Origin: Fulvia fulva
Lineage: Eukaryota; Ascomycota; Dothideomycetes; Mycosphaerellales; Mycosphaerellaceae
Length of the DNA: 64,000 nt
Assembly: GCF_020509005.1 (NCBI RefSeq)
Contig: NC_063017.1
Span: 1,674,001-1,738,000, forward strand
Direction: 5' to 3'
Below, one piece after another: positions 56,026-64,000 of the stretch. The position numbers and the translations under genes were made by a program. The stretch's first letter is position 1, and every line of letters begins with the position of its first letter. The notes under the pieces are model-generated. The model was given only the letters and a program-made list of their open reading frames with translations, was not told the DNA's origin and did not search any database.

Positions 56026-58036
56026 CGCCGGGAAAATAGTCTCCTACGGGCAAGGAGATACAAAGATGCGCTTTAAAGACACTAATAAGGTAGTTCTTCT
56101 TAAGGATTGCCTTTATACACCCGAGTTTGGCGTAAATCTTATAAGTCTAGCGCAATTAGATACTCGTAATTACTATGCCCGTCTTAAGAACGGCGTTATA
56201 GATTTGTATAGCGAAAATAATGCCCTTATAACGCGGGCTAATAAAGACAAATCGCTATATAAGTTAGCCGTTTATTCTCCGAATAATAGCTTACCTAAAG
56301 ACTCGAAAGACGAAGAGGGTACGTTCTATACCCTATCTAATAGCGAGAATAATTCGCTAATTTGGCATAAAAGACTAGGACATATAAATCCTAACGCCTT
56401 AGAAAAATTAGGCGTAAAGGTAGACAAAAACGATCCTAGGCTCGTAAATTGGGACGTTTGCCTTAGGGCGAAATTTACGCGCGAAATTAATAAAATAAGT
56501 AATATAAGCACGAAAGCTGAAGCCTTCCTAGATAAAGTTAGTTTCGATATCTACGGTCCTATAGAGCCTAGGACTAATCGCGGACTTCGTTATTTTATTA
56601 GCTTTATTGATAATTACTCTCGATTTATAGAGGCGGATATAATTAAGTCCAAGTCCAAAGCTTTTCGTTCTTTTTATGCCTATAAATTACGTACCGAGAA
56701 TTCTTCGTCTAATAGCGTAGCCGATAATAAAAGGCCTAAGCTTAAGATCCTTAAATCGGATAATGCTCTCGAATTTCTAACTAAAGAATTCGAAGAACTA
56801 GTACAGAATAGCGGTATTATACGCGAGCTAATCGCGCCGTATTGTCCGGAGCAAAACGCTAAAATAGAAAGGCCTAATCGTACTATAATGTCTAAAGTAC
56901 GAGCTATGTTATACAAGTCTAGGCTACCTAAATCTTTTTGGGGAGAAGCCGTTTTAGCGGCGATTTTTATCTATAATCGTACGCCGCATTCTAGCTTAGG
57001 CTTTAAATCCCCGTACAAAGTTAGGTACGGGACTAAACCCGACCTTAATAATATTAAAATCTTTGGATCTATCGCCTATTATCGTAGTCCGAGTCCTAAG
57101 AAACTCGAAACTAGGGCGAAAAAGGCTATTCTATTAGGTTATACCGACTACGGTAACTATAAACTATTAGATCTAGACTCTAGAAAAGTAGTCTTTACTA
57201 GAGACGTAAGAGTCTTAGAAGGAACCTTTTTAAATAGTCCTCAATCCGAAGAACCCGCTATAGTTAGTAAATTCGAGGTAACCGATAATTTAAAAATTAG
57301 CGAGGATATTACAGCTTCTAGCGAACGAAATAAAATAGCTACGAAGCAAAACGAGCCGAGTAATAAGAGACTACGCTTAGATACGTCTAGGAGAAATACT
57401 TCCGGAAGCGTAGAGGCTCTTAGTCCCGCTATCAACCTCGATAATAGCGATTTTAGCGCTACTCCTTCTATAAATTCGCAAAATGGGGCTAATACTACTC
57501 GTTCTAGTCCTCTAGAAAATACGAACGACAACGTAGACCCTATATCTATAGAGGCAAATAAGGAATTAGACGGCCCGTTGATTTCTAATCACCCGTTAAT
57601 TTCTAATAATCTGTTAGAGTCTAATAGTTTTAAGACTTTAGAAGACGACGGATTAGAAGACGAGCTAGCGCTACTCGCTAATTATAGCGGGCAGACCGCC
57701 GATCCTATTACTTATAAAGACGCGATTACTAGTCCTAATAAAGTCAAATGGCTAGAGTCTATGAAATCCGAAATAGGCGACTTAAATAAGCTAAAAACTT
57801 GGGACTTAGTTAACCTCTCTAAGGATCGCGTAGCCCTTAAAGGACAGTGGGTTTATAAGACTAAAACCGACGCTAAAGGCAATATAATTAAATATAAGAG
57901 TCGGTGGGTCGTAAAGGGCTTTAAACAAATATTCGGAGTAGATTACGACGAGACATTTAGTAATACTTGTCGACCCGAAACTTGGCGTTCGTTATTCTAT
58001 TTTGCGGCTTATAATAATTGGGAAATAAAGCAATAG
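56026..58036 (+). pseudogene. pol: Integrase and RT start of copia F
   Basis: An open stretch from 56066 of 656 codons. Integrase zinc region HKRLGHINPNALEKLG with CLRAKF (the first Cys of the CxxC pair appears to be Trp). DDE core with SFDIYGPI, LKSDNALEF and NAKIERPNRT. Ser-rich linker, then RT start KSRWVVKGFKQIFGVDYDETF. It ends at a TAG (58034-58036) where copia RTs have Trp (KQWDVELAF-like). Little RIP. Confidence 0.9.
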
Positions 58037-59232
58037 GACGTTGAATTAGCTTTCCCTAATAGCTATATAGATAAAGAATTATATATTGAACAGCCCTTAG
58101 GTTTCGAGGATAATACTCCGAGAGTTTGCCGTCTAAATACGGCGTTATACGGCTTGAAACAAGCCTCTAGACAATAGTACTTATACCTTAAGTCTATACT
58201 TCAAAAGCTAGGCTTTGTTCCGCTTAAGAAAGACGAGGCAGCGTTTAAAAACGCTAATACGGGCATTATAATAACGTGCCACGTAGACAATATGCTTATA
58301 TTTAGTCCTAACGAAGGACTAGTTAGGGAACTTAAGGATAACCTCTCTAAGTCGCTAGAACTAAGTGATTTAGGCGACGTAAACTACTATCTAGGGATCG
58401 AAGTAACGCGTAATCGCGAAAATAAGTCTATTACTCTAAGTCAAAAGGGTACTTAGATAAGATTCTTACTAGATTTAATAAGAGAGGTCTTAATCCGGTT
58501 AGTAGCCCTATAGAAAATAGCCTACGTCTAGAAAAGAATAAGGAACAAGCTAGTTTAGAGGATACTAGGCTATTTCAAGCCGAAGTAGGGTCCTTAATTC
58601 ATCTAGCTACTAAAACAAGGCTAGATATAGGCTACGCCGTAGGGCAAGTGGCTAAATTTGCCTCTAATCCCGGTAGCTCACATTTTAAAGCCCTGAATAG
58701 GATTTAGAAATACTTGAACGATCCTAAGGCTTACGAGCTAAAACTAGTCTATAAAGCGCAATCGTCACCCCTATTATTAGGCTATAGCGATGCCGATTAG
58801 GGGGGTGATTTTACGACTAGAAAAAGTACTACGGGATATATTTTTACTATAGCACCTAAAGCGCCTATAAGTTGGCGTAGTATCCTACAAAAATTGGTCG
58901 CACTATCGAGTTGCAAAGCCGAATATATAGCCCTAGAAGAGACTATAAAAGAGTTCTTATTCCTAAGAGATATATATCTCGAGATAGGAATTAGTACGGG
59001 CCTTAATACTATTCTTACGGATTCTAAATCCGCGATAGAACTAGCTCATAATCCCAAACACCACGCTAAGACAAAGCACATCGATATACAATATCACTCA
59101 GTTCGAGAGTGCGTTCAAGAAAAAATAATAAGTCTAGAGTATATCCCTACGAAAGAAGAAATAGCGGATATTTTAACTAAAGCTCTAGACTCGCCGAATT
59201 TCAAGAGGCTACGGGACCTTATTTACGGCTAG
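58037..59232 (+). pseudogene. pol: RT end and RNase H of copia F
   Basis: Continues the RT with LYGLKQASRQ followed by TAG (58175-58177). The RT active site reads HVDN (58280-58291) instead of YVDD. A single-base deletion near 58450 shifts frame. RNase H follows: YSDAD*GGDFTTRKSTTGYIF (TGG to TAG, about 58798) and HHAKTKHIDIQYHSVRE, ending YG then TAG at 59230-59232. The last 112 codons (58894-59229) are open. Not functional. Confidence 0.88.
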
Positions 59233-60161
59233 CTCTTATATCATACTAGTACTCTTTTATCCTATTTAGGTTGTGATCCCTATCTAGGTTTTTAACGAGA
59301 CTAGTTAGTTTAGAAAACCTTCGTACTCTTTTTCCTTTATTAAAGGTTTTTTAACGAGACGAAGTACTCTATAAGGCGTTAATTGGCGTAAAACGGCCCT
59401 TAATTATAGAGCTATGTATAGGCCTTAATCCTAGAACTTAGTGGAGGGTAATAGTAATTAGTTGGTACTTTCATTGTTTTTCTTTAGAGGGACGCCTTTA
59501 GAGAAAGTCATAATTTTCGAATTTTAGAAATTCGATTATAAAATAACGGCTAATCCTACTACTATTAACCGAGATTTAGGATACTTTACTTAAGTATACC
59601 TAAAAGGTTTTGTAGTCTAGTGGGGTAAAGAGCTGTTATTAACCCTAAAATAAGCCGTTTTTAACGTATTACTTTTATAAAGTAATATTAAGAGGCAATT
59701 CGAGCTAAAGTACTATTATGTACTTAAGAGCTTAGAATTATCCAGAAATAGCAAAGTATGTACCTACCTTATAAGGATAGGAATACCGAAACGTTTAAGG
59801 TTTTAAGGCGTAAAGTCGCTAAAACGGTAGGGTTACCCCCGTCAAAAGTACCTTAATCCTAAAAAATTAGGAACGACGTTTTAAGTCTATAAGGAATAAC
59901 TATAGCGAAGCTTTCCTATAGTTAAGAAGAGGTCTTTAACCTAGCTTAAGGATTATATCCGACTAGGAGGACGGTATATCCTATAGACTCTCTTAAACTC
60001 GCGCGTAATTAATACCTTATAGCTATCTATACTTTAGAAAAGAGTATAGGAAATAGGCTATTTACCTAAAGAAGGAGAGAGTCGTCTCTTTAGCCTAAAA
60101 ACCCCTTAGTAGAAAGGTATTCTCGCCTTAATAGGTAGTATCAATATAAAGCTTATAGGGG
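59233..60161 (+). other. 3' untranslated region of copia F
   Basis: About 930 bases with no reading frame and moderate CA/TG loss. It ends with the tract ATAGGGG right before LTR 4, fitting the polypurine primer. Its last 162 bases recur at 39714-39875. Confidence 0.65.
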
Positions 60162-60669
60162 TGTTTTAGTTTATAAGCTTTATATAGCTACTTAGCGAGA
60201 GATACTATTATAAAGCGGTAGACTATCAAATCCGATAGATTCTAACAACCCGTAAGCTTCTAGTATCGCTAGGATCGTACGGAAATGCTTGTCTAGGCCG
60301 TAATAGGCTAGCGCCGGACTACCGGCTTATAATATCTTTAGAACTAGCTATGTTCTAATTATATTAAAATCTAGAACGCTCTAGGTGGTCTAGAAGACAA
60401 GCTATAGAATTTAATAGAATCTACGAGATATAACTTCTTACAAATCCGCTTCTTATTATGAATATACTACGTAATAGATTACGTAGTATAGAAGGTTCTA
60501 GGAGTCTATAATCGAATATAAATAAGGGTAGAATAAGCCCTCTAGATAGGACAAGCAAAAAAGTAAGTCTACTACTCTTAACTACTATAACCTCGACTAT
60601 TATACTCGACTTATCACAACTATCTACGAATATCCTAAGGCTAGCTTCCGCTACGAACACCTTTTAATA
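60162..60669 (+). repeat. Copia F LTR 4 (3' LTR of F, 508 bp, right-type)
   Basis: TGTTTTAGTTTATAAGC...CCTTTTAATA, apparently identical to LTR 1. It differs from LTR 3 at several markers, including GCGAGAGATAC and ACTTATCACAAC. Confidence 0.88.
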
Positions 60670-60678
60670 CTTAGAGCC

Positions 60679-62337
60679 TTACTTCTAACCTAGGAACCGG
60701 AAATTGCTAGGCACTACCTCTAGATCCTCTCTATTATTATCCTCTCTATTATTATCCTTAATTATCGGTATAGGCGAACGAGCTAAGGAGCTAGATAGAA
60801 CTTTAGCCCCTCTCGGCCTCTCGGTAATCGAGCCGAATCGTAAAGTACGTCTAGTCGCGATTAACCGCCTAAAGCGCTTAGCTACTAGAAGAACGGGAGG
60901 ACTAGCTATACGACCGTAGACCGTAGGCGAGGTTACGACCGCCTCGCCCTTACCCTTAGAGTCTTCTAGGAGAGGCGTCTATACCGGAATCTCGCGGTGC
61001 TACCTAACGTAGTCGGAGGTATCGCTTAGACCCTCCTACGGCTCGTTACGGTCTAGGGTATAGCGCGGCGATATCTACCGAGGGCTACGCCGAGTCCTAG
61101 AAGCCGACTTCTTCTTAGCTAAGGCCGCGGACTTCTTACTAGCTAAAGACACGGGCTTCTTACCCGGAGGCTTCCTAGGTACCTTAGGTATACTAGCGGA
61201 CTTACTAGGCTTAGTTAGTAATACGAACAAGCCGTCGTCCTCCTTATCTAAGGTGTTCTCCTCCTAGCTAGGTCTATTCGTATTAGTCTCGGCGTTCTCG
61301 CGAACAAAGGCGTAGACGTAAGCCAAGTTAGCCTTTAACGCGGCCTTTAGGCGGCTAGCGGTATCGCGGGTAGTATAAGGCTTACGACTAACCTAGAAGA
61401 CTAGACTATATATAGCTAGGGTCGGGGCGTTAATCTAAGCTAGATTACGATACTTAAACTTAGTATTCTAGAACTGACTAGACTCCGTAACCTAAGTAAT
61501 ATCGTAGGCCTAGGGAAGATTAGAGAAGTTAGCTACCTTACTAGGGGTACCTAGGCGCTTAGAGTCCTTTAACCGGGAAGACCGCTTAGTATAGCTAGAC
61601 TTAGTACGAGACCGGCTACGGTCGTAGGTAGAGTACTTACTAGTCTAGAAACAATTAGTATAGCCGCCGCGCTCGATAAAGGTAAAGTCGTCTATAGTAT
61701 TAGGCTTAGGATCCTCCTAGTCGTATTTCTCTAGCTTACTACTCGGTAGGCTAAGTTACTAGTACTTAGTAAAGGTTCCTAGCGGACGCTCGGTATCGCC
61801 CTTAGAACGGCAGCTTTATACGTATCGCGTAGATCTAGAGCGGCCGCTATAGTAGCTAAAGACAATCGCCGCTAGCCTAGTTTATACGGTATACGGTCTA
61901 AAAGCGATAGGCTACCTTAGAATACCGCCCTTAGGGACCTCTTCGAAAACGTCGAAGTCGGAGTCTAACGCGGCTACTAGCTTTAGAACGCCGCTAAACT
62001 AGAAGCGGCTATAGCGTAAAGGGAGTATATAAATTATCTTAAAGAATCTAGCTCCTCCGTCGATCCTTAGACACTAGCGCGCGATACGGGCTAACTATAG
62101 CGCGATCTAATCGTCTAGCTTAATAACGTCGCGAGAGAACTAGACTTTAAACTAGAAGGCGTAGAGCCGAGTCTACTAACCGGCTAACTATCCGGTAGGT
62201 ATATCCGGAAGGCGCGTCTTAGTACGAACGGGGAGCCGCGGGAAGTTATTAGATACGGCCGAATTATAGGTAACGGTAAGGGCGTCTATCTAAGCTATTA
62301 ACTCCTCGCCTTAAGGAGAGCGCGGGATAGGAGCTAT
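60679..62337 (-). pseudogene. Unrecognised 551-codon gene in E3
   Basis: Third copy of the frame at 40393-42051, with the same TAG/TAA set and no length change. The three copies would give a slightly better ancestral reading than any one, because private transitions differ. Function unknown. Confidence 0.6.
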
Positions 62338-63006
62338 AGTAAGCTATAGGGAAGAAAGGAGTCTAAAACACGTTAGTATTACTACGTTAACGCCGATACC
62401 GCGGCGCGGCTTATATACCTTAATCTGATTAAGAATAAGTTAGCTAAGGCTAAAGAAGGTTAAGGAAGAAGCTACCGAAGGGCGAAGAGGTTGTTAAAGA
62501 CTTAGTAAGCTTAAAGGTTAGTATTTGTAGTTAGATTAATTTAGAATAAGAGCGTGCTTTTATACTTACGTTCTATATAAGCTACCTAATACTACGAGCT
62601 TTGAACGATATAGGAAGGCGCGTATACGCGTAAGAAGCTCGCGGCGAGGTTATCTAACGGGGTCAGTAAGCTTGTAGTAAGCTTAGGTAGTAGAGTTAAG
62701 CCGCGTAAGGTAGTTATATATACGGAGTGAAGTAAGCTAAAGGGTCGTAGGCTAGGAAGCTACGACGAAGGAAGCTAAAGCTTTAGGATCTCTTTTGTTA
62801 TCGATTTAAGTATATAGGCGATTAGGCTGGCCGCCTTAGGCTAATACAGGTGTATTAGGGTCTAGTAGAGGAGGATGTGACGTTCTTATCCGAACATACC
62901 GCCGGCTTAGCGCTTAGCTTTATATTTAGAGTTTTCTTAGGTAGCTTTCCTATATCTTAGATTTATACTCGCTAAGGTTCTTATAATAGACGTTACTAGG
63001 TTATAA

Positions 63007-64000
63007 GTGACGGTCCCTAAATCATCCCTTAGAAAGAGAAAGGCTGACTATAATGTTAAGGGCTATAATATAAAATAGAAAGCCCTAAAATCTATAGTCC
63101 CTAAGTCCGAACTAACTACTAAAGTGGGAGAAGCAATAGACCTCTTAGAGAACCTTGCTGCTTTCTACTAAGCTTTCTTTATAGCTATATAATTAGTAGA
63201 CAGTTCAATACTATAGGATAGCGAATTCCTAGAAGAAGTTAAGGAAATAGCCTTTATAGTAACTATAGAAGCTATTATATATAAGTAAGAGGTCCTAATT
63301 CCAAAATCCTATAAGGATGCTATAAATAATAAGAAATAGGGACATCTTTAGAAGGAAGTAATCCAAAAGGAACTAGATACTCTATAGAGTAACAACACCT
63401 AGGAAAATTCTATTCTACTAAAAGGAGCAAATCTAGTCACATTAAGATAGGTCTTTGATATTAAGAGAAGCATTAGTAGAGATATTGAAAAGATCAAGGC
63501 TAGACTAGTTATAAGGGGCTTCTTACAGAAGTTTAGTGTTGACTTTATAGAGACATTTACACCTATAGTAAGATAGGACACCCTTAGGGTGTTTATAGCT
63601 ATTGTGTATAAGAAGGATCTTTATCTTCACTAAGTAGATATAAACAATACATTTATAGAAAGCACCCTCTATAAAGACATCTTTATATTACTACTACTAG
63701 GAGTTGAGCTTCTACTAAATATAGTGTTCAAAATCCTTAAAAGCTTATATAGACTTAAGTAAGCAGCTAGAGATTAGAATTAACTCTATGTGTCAAAGCT
63801 TAGAGAGATTAGATTCATATAGTTAGAAGTGGATCTATACCTACTTATCTATAAGAATGTCAAAGCTTAGAGAGATTGGATTCACATAGTCAAAAGTAGA
63901 TCTATGCCTACTTATCTGTAAGAAGAGGGAGATCATAATCCTTATATATATAGATGACATTCCAATTGCTATACTAAAGTTAATAGATGTTCTCTAGTTC
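63007..64000 (+). pseudogene. Truncated copia RT in E3 (cut by window)
   Basis: Third copy of the RT fragment, through the 67-bp duplication (63791-63924) and the YIDD region, running off the window. Confidence 0.8.

Larger units (their letters stand above)
48273..60669 (+). mobile_element. Ty1/copia element F, with copia G nested inside
   Basis: An LTR element: LTR 3 (48273-48777), primer-binding site, leader, gag-pol in copia order (protease, integrase, RT, RNase H), polypurine tract, LTR 4 (60162-60669). It is interrupted by copia G at 49640-55164. Removing G and one TTATC restores the gag frame. It is only lightly RIPped: long open stretches, a few TAG at Trp/Gln, plus two single-base frameshifts. 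No matching 5-bp duplication lies outside its LTRs (CATAA left, CTTAG right), as expected if recombination rearranged the ends. Confidence 0.9.
60670..64000. repeat. Spacer unit E3 (cut by window end)
   Basis: Third copy of the spacer, offset 20286 bp from E1, with private changes (for example 62226 G, 62603 G). The window ends inside its copia RT, so the array probably continues to the right. Confidence 0.85.

Noticed and set aside
1..64000. CRISPR arrays, bacterial operons, tRNA or rRNA genes
   Set aside because: No spaced short repeats and no recognisable structural RNA were seen; all repeats are LTRs, LINE copies or spacer units.

Overview
This 64 kb window is a nested pile of transposable elements from what is almost certainly a filamentous ascomycete fungus (Pezizomycotina). 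No ordinary host gene, tRNA or rRNA is recognisable. The organism is inferred from three things: chromodomain Ty3/gypsy elements, Tad1-like LINEs and Ty1/copia elements; a fungal repeat-gene fragment resembling DUF6589 proteins; and the hallmark of repeat-induced point mutation (RIP). Outside the youngest elements CpA and TpG are nearly absent and replaced by TpA, while CpG is kept. Old reading frames are therefore broken almost only by TAG and TAA (from CAG, CAA, TGG).

Layout. 1-8086: two head-to-tail copies of a chromodomain Ty3/gypsy element on the minus strand sharing the middle LTR. The first copy is cut by the window edge. The second (1796-8086) is full length with one nonsense codon in pol. 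8087-23453: remains of a minus-strand repeat gene (DUF6589-like), cut into four pieces by a near-complete minus-strand LINE (8625-13560), a 5'-truncated copy of the same LINE (13824-15139) and an old RIP-destroyed Ty3/gypsy element on plus (15480-22790). 23465-39661: a different plus-strand LINE, split by a third young gypsy copy (26561-32851) and by another minus-strand LINE (33462-38444). Target-site duplications support most of these insertions, and the interrupted frames rejoin when the insertions are removed.

39714-64000: an array built from a Ty1/copia element (F, 48273-60669, with a second copia G nested at 49640-55164), its LTRs, and a repeated 3.7 kb spacer (E) present at 40384-44075, 44581-48272 and 60670-64000. 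Each spacer holds a RIP-killed 551-codon minus-strand frame of unknown function and a truncated copia reverse transcriptase. The LTR at 44076-44580 is a left/right hybrid, as expected of a solo LTR left by LTR-LTR recombination.

The window can be read as a time series of RIP: gypsy copies (almost untouched, nonsense mutations just starting), copia F (light), the plus-strand LINE (partial), then the minus-strand LINEs, gypsy 15480-22790, copia G and the E spacers (heavy). No cellular pathway is encoded. The main biological content is retrotransposition machinery, priming signals, the genome defence that inactivated them, and the recombination that amplified them.
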